Assembly: GCF_000499845.2 (NCBI RefSeq)
Contig: NC_023751.2
Coordinates: 36,693,309 to 36,757,308 of the forward strand
Source of the DNA: Phaseolus vulgaris
Taxonomy: Eukaryota; Streptophyta; Magnoliopsida; Fabales; Fabaceae
Direction of reading: 5' to 3'
Length of the DNA: 64,000 nucleotides
Of this stretch, positions 1 through 12,611 are shown in pieces. The notes under the pieces were generated by a model, which ran no database searches, was not told the origin of the DNA, and saw only the letters and a list, made by a program, of their open reading frames with translations. The position numbers were made by a program, and so were the translations under genes. Each line of letters begins with the position of its first letter. The first letter of the stretch is position 1.

Positions 1-925
1 AGATGAAGAAAATGCAAGCCATCTTATATTCTCATCTCTAGTCTAGTTTTTAAATCACACTCTTAACTATTTTGAAAAAATTATGAACTTTTCCTTTTCA
101 TTGTTTGAGTGACAACATTATAATTTTCTCATTTATGTGTAAAAAAGTTTAGGTATCCTTTACCTACATTTATGTTAATCTTTCTCGTTGTTCATTTATA
201 AAAAAAAAATTGTTCATTCACTTCTTTTATTTGTTGACAATGCATGAATGATCATGGAGTAATATTTTCTCTTCTAATTGATTTATGATTAACAATAAAG
301 GAATTTATATCAATTTAAATATTTAATATTAAATAAAATTGTAATTATTTCAATTTTAAATCTAAAAGATAACATTATTAGGTTAATCACCACATTCAAG
401 AGATATTGTCCGTTTTAAATATCGATGTGAGACTATTTTGTTGTTAAAAACGTTTTGTGAGTTAAAAGAGGAAAGAATATATAAAGTGTCATTAGAGACT
501 CAACTCCGATACGGGACTACTAAGTAATTATTTAAAAAAAAAAAATCTCATTCCAATCTTTATAAAAAAAAGAGAAATAGAGAGAGTAGTAGGTTTGAAA
601 GTAGAAAAAAGATTGAAACATGCAGAGAGTGTGATGGCAGTTTCATTCATAGGGAATTGTTGCAAAGGTTTGATAACGTTGTAACGCTATTAATTGTGAG
701 TTTGTGTTTGAGAACTTCAACACATGATTCATTTAAGGATTCATTCCAATCTTTGTTCTGTGTTCGATCCATGAATTTAATCAGATGGTTCAAAACATCA
801 CAATTAATGCGTATTATTTATTGAATCAAAAACATGGAATGAACCAGCAAACGAGATCAGATCGATGTTTGGGTGTTAGAAATTGTGACGTTATTCACAC
901 GTGGAAAAAAGTTTAGGGATTCATT
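1..925. other. AT-rich intergenic region and GTE promoter
   Basis: No coding region is visible. The first 600 bases are AT-rich. A stretch at about 394-515 (containing GAGATATTGTCCGTTTTAAA and CTCCGATACGGGACT) resembles fragments of LTR-type repeats I know from plant intergenic DNA, but it is too short to classify. The last 200 bases are the probable promoter of the bromodomain gene that starts at 984. Confidence 0.4.
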
Positions 926-931
926 CATACC

Positions 932-938
932 TATATAA
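932..938 (+). promoter_or_regulatory. TATA box of the GTE gene
   Basis: TATATAA lies 46 bases upstream of the ATG at 984. This implies a transcription start near 962-968 and a 5' UTR of about 20 bases. The assignment rests on motif and distance only. Confidence 0.45.
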
Positions 939-983
939 TCTCAGATTGAAAAGTGGCACCACACCAAAAACAATTCTGAGGAA

Positions 984-3900
984 ATGGATCCAAATCCTGA
1001 CACAATTAAGGAGGATTTGAACCGATTTAGGCATTCTGTCTCTGAAAATTTCAACAAAGTTCAAAAGGTGATTTCTCATTTCGTAATTCATAACCATTTC
1101 TTTGTTTTTCAATTGGACCCCATTAATTTTGGAATATCACTTGCAAGTGTGGTTGATGTTGCATTTCGCTTTCCAATTTCTTGACTTCTTATGTTAATTC
1201 ATTGTTTTCTTTTACCTCTGTTTCTTGTCACACATGAAACATTTGTTATTCTGGTATAGATCTAACATGTCTTGTCGTACTAGTCACGTGTGAGACAAAT
1301 CAATATTTTCCCACTACCATACAGTATTGCTACTGAGATTCTTTATCATGTTGGACTAAATAAGACTCCTTGCATGAACCCACTGAAACATTTAATCCAC
1401 AATTCGATCAATGTATGATGTAACTTTTTTTACCTAACTATTATTTCTAGGGTTACAATATGAAGTTAATTGATGCTAGAATAATTGGTACTTTTTTTCT
1501 ATGTCACTTGTCAATAGCCATTTTTTTTTTTGCAATTCATTCACTTGAGGGAGTTAAGTCTGAATTCAAAGCTAATTTATTTATTTTGGTTCAATTGGAG
1601 GTGCAAATTACTTTTAAGTTACAAAAAAATAGTAGTAGGTTGTCTGTTTGCTTTGTCTTGCACAAGAGTTACATTTGAAAGTTTTGTTGGATGAGATTTT
1701 GTTTTGGGACCTACAAATTTGATTTCAATTCAGAAAATTTGCTTTGAAAGCTAAATAGTTTTGACACTCTTTTTTTTTTATAAAGGTTTCATGTTTCAAC
1801 ATTAATATGTAACTTGACATCTCAGTTATACTGATATTTCAAGTAATAACAATTATCTGTCATCACACGGAAATAGTTTTGGCACTTCAGCAATCATGTT
1901 TTATACCCAAATTCGTGGAATACCAACCTAGCAAATACTGGTATTAGTGCAAGTTCTTGGAAACCTTTTTTCTAATGCTAATGTTTTTTTATGAAACTGC
2001 TGTATGTGTCATGGTTCTTGTTTCAGATTATGGGAGGATATTTAGAGTTTACCGAGAATCTATGTGAACTTAGGAAAATATTTATGATTTTCATAAACTG
2101 TTGGTGTATTTCAATGAATTTCTATGACTTATTAATATAAGTTCCTTTTAGCTTATTCCAACAAGATTGAGAATCATATTTATAATGCAATTCTTCATGT
2201 AATAAGAAGTTATTGAATAAGTATTCAAGTTATTTTACTGCTGGTTTTCTTTGAACTATTTATTTTGAAATTGGCAATGAGTTGAAAAAAAATGTGTCAT
2301 GTCTACAGCTTGAAGAACAAGTTGCTGAGGTTGAAAAGTTCTACCGTTCCTCAAAAGCTCAAGTTAATAATGTGAAAGACAAAGGCAGGGAGAAGCTTGT
2401 TATTGGCAGTAGAAGGTCACAGCAAGGTGCATCAAGTAAGGAACCTAATTCTTCAAACGCAATGCAAGAGGTTATGCAGCAGTTTTCCACAATTTTTCAT
2501 CAGGCAAGTGCAAATACCTTGCAACTATTTTTGTTATTTGAGATTTCAATCAGGGACCTACATGAAAAATTGGTCGCACCCCACTTGAGTAAATATTCTT
2601 TCTGCTGGACCTACATGAATTGAACTTGAACCATTGATCAATCAAAACCATTTGCTCAGCTTTCAATGACAGACATCATTAATTGTTTTGCCATGAATTG
2701 GTTGTGCTTGTTATCCAAATGGGACCTGCATTGAAATTCCATATAATCCCTTTACCACTATGTTCTGAGCATACATCCACAAACATTTTTGTCAGCTTGC
2801 CTATGTGACTCTATGAGGCTTCATGTGACAGTGTTCTTGTCTAGTTTAAAGTTAGGGTTTAAGGTTTAGTGTTCTTGACTCAGTTGCTGATAAAAAAAAA
2901 AGTGTTCTTGCCTCAGTATTTTACTCATTTTCTTTGTTGCATATACCATCCATTTGCCTTCCTTGCACCCTGACTATTCAACCAAATTTCTACTTAAGTT
3001 AACCTTGCTTTTCTAGTATATAGTTTTACTTTGGTTTCTTCTCTTCATGTCATTAATGTACAGATATATATTTTAGGTTTTGTTCATCAGTTTTAATATT
3101 TTTGCATTTCAACTCTAGAATGTTATGCAATTTGTCTTTCACAGATGTAACTTTTGGTTATAAAGTTTGCTTGTTTATTGAATTTCTTTTCTTCTTTGCT
3201 TCATTGTCACTGTATTTCTCTTAGATTTCCAAGTTCTAAGACTAGGTAAATATAGTCATACACTATTTGGTGCAATTTGCACCAGAAAAAATATATTGCG
3301 AAAAAGTGTTAGCTTGTTTTGATCTACCAAGTTTCCTGCAGAAAATCAATAGTGATACATTTGTTTTTCTTCTCAGATAGCTGAGCATAAATGGGCCTGG
3401 CCCTTCTTGGATCCTGTAGATGTTGAAGGTCTTGAGTTGCATGACTATCATGAGGTATTTAATTTTTCTTTTCTTTATAAAGCTTTTTTCATGATTTAAA
3501 CTGTAAATATCTAGGCAAGAAAAGCTATAGATATATTATTTATGAGTTGAAAATATGAAATATTGTTGATGATTAATCCTGGGTTTCCTCCTTTTTACAG
3601 AGGAGAGAATTACATTAGATGAAATAAGGAAATTAAATCTTAAAGAGGAAAGAAAATATGACAATAATGAACTACCCAAAAGTACGTTAAACAAAAACGA
3701 TAACAGAGTAATCATACAGAAAATAGTATAATTACTAGTTATACAGGGAAACAAATTAACTACCCCAAGAAGGTAATATTCATGCTAACATGAAGTTTTT
3801 TTGTGACGGGATTAAAACATATATAACCTTTTTTTAGTTGGTGAATAACCAATGTTGATGCATCTTTTGGGTCTAATTTAGAAAGAGGTAGAAGATGTAT

Positions 3901-6900
3901 GCAAAAGAACAATTCAATTAAACAATTTTAAAGGTAAATCAAAATGCAATCAACACGATGATTTTTTTTATTTTTACAAAGAAGTGTCCAAAGTTGGGAC
4001 AATTTAACAGAAATTGGAATTTTATTTTTGAGATAGGTTGTTGTTAGGACAACATCCACTTTGTAACATTCCTATCAAACATGTATATATTATAATTTAG
4101 TCATATCTTTAGTCGATATGATCTCCAACACACTTCCTATACTAAGAATTTGAACATCTCAAATGTGGGACTGTAGCGAAACCTGATAATGGGTGACACG
4201 TGTCCCAACAAACTTTGTTAAGATAAACTTTGATACCATCTTAAGAAAGTAAAATTTAAGTCTATCTAACTCAACTGTACAAAACCAACTTAGTAAAGTG
4301 AAATTTGCACTCATTTATATACTATGATTTAACCTTAGGTTGCTAACAAATACCTTTATTCTGAAAGAATTTTTTGTAGTCCTTATTGAAGTATCTAGTG
4401 TCGTTGTCACTTCTCAAAATGAATACTTTTGTGTCAAATTGTGTTTCTACCATCTGTGGAAGAACTAATATTACCAAGAATTTCATATTGCAACTAGAAT
4501 CCTTGCAAAATTGGCTAACAGAAAAGTCAACGTGTTCAAATAATTGCTTTATCACTGTTACTGGTTGCCAACTTCATGCTAAAATACTGTCTTAACAGGG
4601 TTCTTTGTTTAATGCTTTATTGAAATATTTTGTTTAATTTTCTTCTCTTAGATTATTGCAAAGCCTATGGATTTCAGTACGATAGAAAAGAAAATGAATG
4701 CAAAGGATGGTTCTGGTTATAAGAATGTGCGTGAGATATATTCTGATGTCAGGTTGATTTTTAAGAATGCAATGAAATACAACAACGAAAAACATGATAT
4801 CCACATTATGGCAAAGTCATTGCTGGAAAAATTTGAGAAGAAATGGCTGCAACTGTTGCCTAAAGTTGCTCAGGCGGTAATCTCTTTTCCCCAAATATTT
4901 TTTTTTCTTTGGATGAATGGAACTTTCTTATATATAATTCTGTAGGCTGCAGATACGAAATAGTCAAAATCGTAGTGATTTTTAGTCATTCTATGAACAT
5001 TTTACCAAATATTCATACCTGTTCATGTGATTATATCAGGAAAGTGAACAATTAAAGGAAGAAGCAAATGCCCAGTTGGAAAAGCAGCTTGTTCAAGAAG
5101 CTACTTATGCCAATATGGCAAAGGATATAAGCCTTTCGGTTGATATACTATTTCCTTGTTAAGTTGTGTGTAAATTTAGTGCATTACTTATCAGATGATT
5201 AATGAGTTTGCTTACATGTTGTTTCAGCTATGCGAGGTTGAGGTGCAGTTAAAGAATCTCAAAGAAATGGTTATTGAAAAGTGCAGGTTCGTGAAATAGT
5301 CGTCCCTTAATAGTTAATATTACATTGGGGATGAAGGTCAAATTGCAATAAATGAGTGTTATTAGTCATCTGTGTTTACTGTCCTGTCTTTTTGACAATG
5401 AAGTTAAAGTGTTTTTAAAATCTTGAGACTATGAAGGATATTAAATACAAAATGGTACTTGAATTTATAAAGGTATACCAGCACCTAGTTACAAGTACAT
5501 TTGGTGGAAAGGTATCACTAACTTCTCTACCTACTCATGCTGTTCATTAAAAGGAATATCATGACAAATAATATCTTTGATGATTTGGTCTTTTCTACAT
5601 AAAGACAAATTTATTAAAAGATGGGAGTCCAATGGACCTTTTAAATCAAGATTCAGTCCTAGTTTTACAATAAGAAGATAGACATAACACAGGATTTGAC
5701 CACCATTCTTAATTAGACATTGATGCTTTTTCTTGTTTTCCTTTTCTCCACAACCAACTTCTAACTTTGACCGATTCCCGCCCCCTCTTTTTGATTTAGT
5801 TGAGAAGCCTGAAAGAAATATGGTTCCTGTGTATCCATATAGATAATAATATGCAAAGTAAAATAAGTCTCCAGCTGTTCTTGTGTTCCTTTCCTAGTGC
5901 CATTCCTAGATTTGACCAGAAATGATTCTTTGAAGCATGGAAAAACTTTGCTTTTCCCACCCAACCCAACCAAACAGAACAACATTGTCAAATATGATGA
6001 GAGATATCTCTGAAGATTTAGTATTCAGAGCCAAATGTAATTGTGTGCTGCATATAGTCGATCTCAGCTAGTCTGGTAAGGCTTTTGTCGTTGTTTGTAT
6101 TAAGAGTGTCATTTTGGTGTTCTTCGTGGTTCAATGCTTGGGAAATAAATGATTTTGAATTAGTTTTTCAGTTTTAAATTAACTAATCTAGTTGACATTC
6201 TTCATTGAAATGAAGTGATCAAGTTCTGATAATCTTCCAGATTTGAGTAGAGTATCTTTAGGAACTTTTAATTGCTTTTGAAGTTATTAAGTCATTTTTG
6301 TATGCATTGTTTAGAGGGGTGTGCATATTCATGAAGGTGCAATAGATTTTCGTTGTTATGGAATACACAATCATTTCATTTAACCCTTGGATACTTTCTG
6401 CTTTAAAGTTACTTTTCAACGAATTGTTCTATACTGATGATGTGACATTGAAGTATGAGCCACTCATGAACAACAATTCAACATTGGATTGTAATTTAAC
6501 CCTTTTACCCTTGCATGAATTGGTTAGTTTTATTTAGAAAGTCACTGTTCACAAGGATTAATGCAGATATATATGGTCCATAAATATTTGTTTTTTCATA
6601 ATTTGATCCTCAAAATACGTGACTTTGAGTTCACTATGTTATTTGTTTGTCCATGTTGTGGCATTGTGTTGATTATGTGTATTTTGCATTGTTATTTTGT
6701 TGGCAATACTGCAGGAAAATATCGATTCGTGAGAGACTGGAACTTGTGAAGTCTTTCAACAGACTGAATTTTGACAATCTCAACAAGGCATTGCAGATAA
6801 TTTGTGAGAATGACCCAACCTTCAAACCTAATGATCTAGAAGTGAACCTTGACCTTGATAATCAGGTTTACAATGTTACTCTATAGCTAATAAAGTTTGT

Positions 6901-7141
6901 TCTCATTCATTTTTGGTTGATTCTGTCCTAACTATCCTAAGTTGTTTTGTATAGAAAGTGCTTTGGTGCTATTAACCAATTTGACTACTTTATGCAGACC
7001 GACTACACAGTATGGAAACTAAACGTTTTTGTCAAAAAAGCACTGGAAGAACAGGACAGAAATGCTGCTGAGGAGATAACTGTTCATCACAATGCTAACT
7101 TTGAGGAAAAGAAAAACACCAACAAAAGGAGGAAATTGTGA
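984..7141 (+). CDS. GTE1: Bromodomain and NET domain (BET) transcription factor, GTE1/IMB1-like
   Basis: Eight coding exons give 344 residues: 984-1067, 2309-2503, 3377-3454, 4652-4876, 5040-5138, 5228-5286, 6715-6865, 6998-7141. The protein should bind acetylated histones in the nucleus and regulate transcription. An N-terminal coiled-coil-like stretch (about 29-60) precedes the bromodomain (about 80-189). That domain shows the WPF shelf (101-103), the conserved KPMDFSTI motif (123-130) and the acetyl-lysine-binding Asn in KYN (Asn163). A charged linker (195-246) leads to the NET domain (about 248-315), followed by a basic C-terminal tail. Length and order match Arabidopsis GTE1 (IMB1, seed germination) and GTE6, which are slightly longer. 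Intron 2 begins with GC instead of GT, which the reading frame requires. Intron 3 holds a small LTR-element remnant. AATAAA at 7250-7255 may be a poly(A) signal. The family is certain; GTE1 versus GTE6 orthology is less so. Confidence 0.9.
4060..4345 (-). mobile_element. TRIM-like small LTR element remnant in GTE intron 3
   Basis: Read on the minus strand, an LTR-like stretch (about 4345 to 4241) ends just before GATGGTATCA (4240-4231), which resembles the primer-binding site for initiator methionine tRNA. About 100 bases of non-coding spacer follow. A second LTR copy then starts at about 4130 with TGTTGGAGATC. The same family occurs at 37330, 38470, 48965 and 59740. It is diverged and carries no coding capacity. 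Confidence 0.5.
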
Positions 7142-7299
7142 TTCTTTTGCCGAAGAGATCAATGTAAAAGAATTGAAAAGCCATCGACTTTGTGATTCAC
7201 TTGTGCAGTACACAAGGCATTATCTTAGCTTTGATCAAGCGGGATGCTCAATAAACTTGAACTGTTCGACATGCTTACAATGTTGTCGGATACAGTGAT

Positions 7300-8700
7300 T
7301 ATAGAGACAACTTCAAGATATTCAAACAGATTTTTTTGTTTGAAAATTATTGAGACAGTTTCTTTTACCAACAGGTGAATCTTTATCATTTTCTTAAGAT
7401 GCAGGCTTTAATGAAAAACCTAAGAAAAAGGGCACAAACTCCATTAAAGTGCTTATATGTATCAGAATGACTCCACCCACTGGCTTCTGTCATTTCACCA
7501 TTGCTTGGAGCATTTCGATAGTCGATTGAATGGTTTTGGTAATTGATTATATGGCTTGCATAATTGATCATATTGGATAAGTTACATAATTGATAATGTC
7601 TAGACTTATTCCACATTGAATATTTCTCTCCACTATGTGTGATTCTTAAGGCAATGTGCATTGCCTACTGGATGAGATGAGGATGAATATTTATGTTTTA
7701 TCAGAAAAATTCATGCTCAAGTAGGTAGTAAATAAGTGAATGGTCATTTGGGTTATGGAATTTAAAATAACATATTAGATATAGAAGAGAAGTTGAATTG
7801 AGCTTAAAAGCGTTTTTGTCAACTTGGTGAAAAAGGGTTTCTACACAACCTATTGCCAACACAATAGGTTAAACAGTGATGACGCATCTCAATTTATCAA
7901 CATGTAAGATGATTTTTTAATGATGTAATTGACTGATATTTCTATCATAACAAAAAGTGTGCTCAACTACAATCAAGTAGCAATCATGATGTTCATATCT
8001 GCTAATAAAAATCCTAATTGCAAGTTACTATAAAGCACATAATTCTCTGCAATAGAAGCCTTCCCATATACTCTCAGAACTATCAGAGAAGTCCCTGACT
8101 GTAGAATTACTTCAACCATTTACATCATTGAACCAGATTCTGTTTGCATATTTATAGTAAAAAAATGCTTCTTCCACATCCCATAATAAACAACCCTCCT
8201 TGTATCTGAGGCATATATAACAGAACTAATGTGTGTATGTGTGCAAACAGCAAAAAATAAAGTGGGATCAACTAAAATAAAAACTAGAGTTAATTCTTTT
8301 TGCAAAACTAAATTAAATAGAAAAAAGAGATGATGACTAACAACAAAACGAACAAGAGATAAAATAAAGACGAAAAAAGATACAAAAATATTGAAAGAGA
8401 GGATGGCTAAAAGGAAGTGCATATCCCTCTGCTGAATTAGAGTATCACATGGAAGATCTAAATAACACCACCCTATGTGCATTTTCACCATCCATAGCCT
8501 TTGGATATTAGAGTTGTTTCCAACCAAATTCCTTCCAGGAGCACACCTTGAAAGAATCAGGTAAAAAAAAAGTTTGTAGTCTATATTGTATCTTGCTGGG
8601 AATATCGATAGAATCAAAAGCTCTGGCACAACATTGCATCCACTGCTCCGTATTTACTTCTAGCTAACAAATTCGGGCGAGGAAAGAAAACCATGACTAA
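7300..8700. other. Convergent intergenic spacer
   Basis: This lies between the 3' ends of the bromodomain gene (+) and the lysine-rich gene (-). It should hold both 3' UTRs. I see no further gene; the longer open stretches here are AT-rich and have no recognisable protein similarity. Confidence 0.4.
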
Positions 8701-8751
8701 AATATTTTGGCACCAATCCTCTATTTCAAAAATCTGCTAGTACAAGTAAGA

Positions 8752-10626
8752 TCAGAATTTAAACTTCTGTTTAGGCTTTTTCATCACTGCACATCCAAGG
8801 TCCTCAACATTCTGCAGCAAAACAAACCTAATTATGTGAATGGTAAAAGTCTCAAGGTAAATAACCAATCACATTAACAAGTAGAGACCTTTCGCTTTTT
8901 GTTTTTCTTTTTTTCTTTCTTCTTTTTCTTCTTCTTGGATTCCTTTACCTCAGATAGTTTGTTCAGTTCTTCTTCGCTAGAATCCTGTCAACATCAATGA
9001 CAAACTGAGAAAGTGAAAAAGGCTGATATCTCAACTCAACAACTGTTCAGAAACCATTAACACTAATGAAGCAAGAACCTTAGGATCAGAGTCACCAAAG
9101 GAGTCCACATGCCGAATAGTTCTTTGTAAATTGGAAGTACCACCTAATGTTGCAGGGAATCATAAAAGATTATACTTAATGAATATAACATAAATTAAAT
9201 TAAAGACATCGGATAAAGAAACTAGAAACCAAAATCCAAACAGAAAAGATTATGCCTAACATTGCAAAAGGGGGAAATAAAATAGAATGTGAGTTGTATT
9301 GTAGCTCTAATCTGCCTCTGTGTACTTGATATGAAAAAATAAATATCACAGAACAGGATATAGTATAAACATTAATCATGATTGCCCGGGTGATGCCAAG
9401 CCAAGCCCAGAATCCCCACAATAGTCACAGCAAAACCACACTCAGTCTGATGAAATTTGAATTTCTCATACAACAACTTAATAGCCAAACAAATAAAATA
9501 ATTTGTATCATTAATTCAGTCCATAATCCACACTTTGTTGTTTTGGTCCCATATGTAAAAATTGCAAACTTTAGTCTCTAAACAAGTAAATTTAATTTGT
9601 TTGGTCTTGGTCCTTGTAATGCACATGCTATAGTGGCTTATGGTGTTGGTGTCGCTGTTAAGACCCCTACAAAATTCGTTTTTACTGCGTAAAACTGTCA
9701 TATTCTTCCTCCACGATTGAAAATTTTCTGACAATTTTACATCGATAGAAAATTTTAGACAATTTTAAGCCGCCAGAAAATTTTTGCAGCAGTGCTACAA
9801 CTGTCAAAGTTATCAGAGTTAAAGACAACCGGTAGAGTCCAAAACACATCAAATATGTTTGTGTGCACAGTCTAAAACTTACAATCTTTACTTATAAGGT
9901 CAAAACAGCAAAGTATCAACAAGTATAAATACCAAATAATATATTAATAATTAATCAATGAAACATAGACAACTAATCTAATACACAAAAAGGAGTACAA
10001 CTTCAAAAAAGTTCTGACCTAAAAACAAATCTACATTATCAACTAATAAAAAAAAACATCATATATGAGTTTGAAAGGGATTATTGCAAAACTCTGCAAA
10101 CTTATCCTACATCACATTCTATGAGTAAATGATTGTATAAAAACAGTAAGAGTATTAAATTCAAGACAAAGGCCTTACAAGAGAGGAGAGATAGAGTTAG
10201 AAGTGTTACTTGCATGGACAGTTTGTTTGGCATTATTTACGGCCAGTTCAAGGAGATCAGGATTAATAGATGCCAATCCATTCGGGTCCTTCAACTTTCT
10301 CTCAAGAAACTTCGCCAATGCCGCTGCTTTATTTGTCGCCAAGGGTCCACCGGGATGAGCCAACCTGTCACAAAAATCCACCAATCGAAAATTCACGTCA
10401 GACCCACTAAAATTGAAGGGAAGAGAATTGAAACTGTGGATTCAAAATAAAAAATTTGATCATGGGGTTGACAATGAAGTGTAAAATTGAAAAGGGAGCA
10501 AAAACCCTAAAAAGAAGAACAAACAAACCTAGGTTTAGAACTGGAACTACTAGGAAGAGGGGCGAATTTGCTGCCACGAAGTGCCCTTCTTTCATCTTCT
10601 GTCAGAGTTTCAATGTCTTTCACCAT
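8752..10626 (-). CDS. Small lysine-rich protein of unknown function
   Basis: Five exons read from high to low coordinates (10626-10529, 10364-10210, 9143-9079, 8984-8889, 8811-8752) give 157 residues with all phases consistent and GT-AG introns. I do not recognise a named family. The N-terminus (MVKDIETLTEDERRALRGSK) is charged. A compact predicted helical part follows (about 33-85; LAHPGGPLATNKAAALAKFL), then an acidic stretch around DSSEEEL, a run of nearly pure lysine in exon 4 (about residues 124-138) and a basic tail ending KQKFKF. The lysine clusters look like nuclear or nucleolar localisation signals, which is inference. The start is the only ATG giving a continuous frame through exon 1. 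Intron 2 (9144-10209) contains repeat-like DNA. The coding exons are too orderly to be a pseudogene. Confidence 0.75.
9719..9789 (+). repeat. Short imperfect tandem repeat in an intron
   Basis: Two and a half units of about 28-29 bases (9719-9747, 9748-9775, 9776-9789), each starting GAAAATTTT and the first two continuing to GACAATTTTA. They sit inside intron 2 of the lysine-rich gene, next to a stretch (about 9530-9660) that looks like dispersed repeat DNA. Confidence 0.5.
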
Positions 10627-10749
10627 TTGGATTTTGAGGAAAATCTGCTGTTTCAGATTCTCTGTTCAAATCCTAGTTATTCTTTCTTCTTTGTAGTTTG
10701 AAATCAATCTAATCTTCTGTACACAAAAATAACAAAAAGTTTTATTATT

Positions 10750-11256
10750 TGGAAAGGAAGTTGAGTTAGATAATATTTTATTTAAAATTTAGAGAATTTA
10801 AAAAACATCTATAATATACGAGTATAATTATTAACTATTAATAAAGAGAATTTTATTGATAGATGTTCTTCTTTCTAATTTATACAAATTCTGGTCATTT
10901 TATTTTTTTATTAGCTGTTTTTTCAAACTAAAATAAATAGTTATAATAAAAAAATTACCTACAGAATAAATAAAAACTACTTAAAATAAAATTATAAAAA
11001 GTATTTCTTGTTATAATTATTTTTATAACAATATTTATAATGTAATAATATATTTATTTTATTAAGTATCTAGATCATTATATAAAGAAAATATATTATT
11101 TGGTAAAAAAAAATATGTTATCTGAAAAATATTTAATAAAGAATTTATTTATTTATCTAATAAATAAATAATTGAATTTTTTTATTTTAAAATAACTAAA
11201 TAATTCCCCTTTTAAAACATAACAGCTAGATAATCTTTTAATACTATTTTTACAAA

Positions 11257-11293
<37 letters not shown>

Positions 11294-12300
11294 TGTATTG
11301 TTTTTTTATTTTCAATTAATTATTTATAATGATAACAAAATTATACATTTTAATGTAGTAAAAAATGTGAATGCATATTCCCTCATATTTTTACCAGTTA
11401 TTTTCTAATTACTTTTAGTGTATTTATTATTAACTTTATTATTTATAAACGTTACCTGCAATAAGTAATATTTCATTTTAAATATATAAATATAATATTA
11501 TAAAAATTAATAAAATATTTTTATTTTTTTAATTATTATAATATTTACTTTTTTATTTATTATTATCATAAAAAATAGATGCAGTGCATCCGTATTTTTT
11601 ACTAATATATTATAATCTTGTTCAAAATATATTAATTATATTAACTAAATTAGATATTATTTTAAAAATAAAAAATAATTAGTTATTATATAAACTAAAT
11701 TAAATATTATTTGAAAGATTAATTTTTTTATAACTAATTTTATTATTAAAAAATTTCTAAATTAATATCTATTTGTATTAATGTCTTAAATGTATCAATT
11801 AAATATGTTTGCACTTTCATAAATGAAACTTCCTTACTTTTTAAGTCATCTTATCCATACATGTATCAAAACTTATTTACTAATGAATATGATCACTGGA
11901 ATATGAATGTGGTTAAAAAAATTATAACTAATGCTTCATATATTTTTTTAAAAATGACTTGTATAATAAAGAAGAAATTTTGGGCAATCTAATGCCCTTA
12001 GAACATCATTACATTTAGCAGCACCTGATGCAACAGAAGAGAGTTGCTTAAACATATGTCCTACTATTAGATAAACTAGTACAAACAATTGTTGCTTATA
12101 GGTTCTCTAATGATACAACTTCATATGCAAAGGTCCCTTATTGATAAGCTACTTAGGCTAAAGTTATTCTTAAGTAAGGTAAACAAACAAACCCAAAGTA
12201 AGGATTATTAATCAACAAATATAAAACAACAGTATCTCAATCTTCAACCTCATTTTTTTCTTTCTTCAAACTTGATATCTTCACAGCATGGAATGATTAC
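10750..12300. other. AT-rich intergenic region
   Basis: This separates the 5' end of the lysine-rich gene from the 3' end of SNF4 (both minus strand). It is extremely AT-rich, holds an (AT)n microsatellite at 11261-11289, and from about 11600 to 11770 contains a fragment of the AT-rich repeat family described at 47630-48047. No gene is visible. Confidence 0.45.
11261..11289. repeat. (AT)n microsatellite
   Basis: About 14 uninterrupted AT dinucleotides in AT-rich intergenic DNA. It is likely to be polymorphic. Shorter AT tracts occur at 24408-24424 and 41071-41094. Confidence 0.9.
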
Positions 12301-12611
12301 AGATGTTGTGCTCCCCCACCTTGCTGGTATCTATTGTCAGGAGCACAATACATTTGAAGATAATAGGAATGGGGAGAGATGAATAAATTTGGGGCAATCA
12401 AGTATACTGTGAATTTACAGGCCTCTTTCTCAGCCTAAAATCTTAAAAAGAGGCAATAAAGAAAGAGGCCAATCCAATTGTATTACAATGAAATGTGATC
12501 AAATCACAGTGTAGAAAGCACTTTCAATGGCTGGACAAGTCATGGCGGCTAATTGTATGGCATAAGCACTACACAACAAATACCCTTTCACTTCTCCATT
12601 CACCAATCAAA

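Noticed and set aside
2504..2623. Reading through the GC donor as a longer GTE exon
   Set aside because: It would end in an unrelated tail and lose the bromodomain continuation found in exons 3 and 4.
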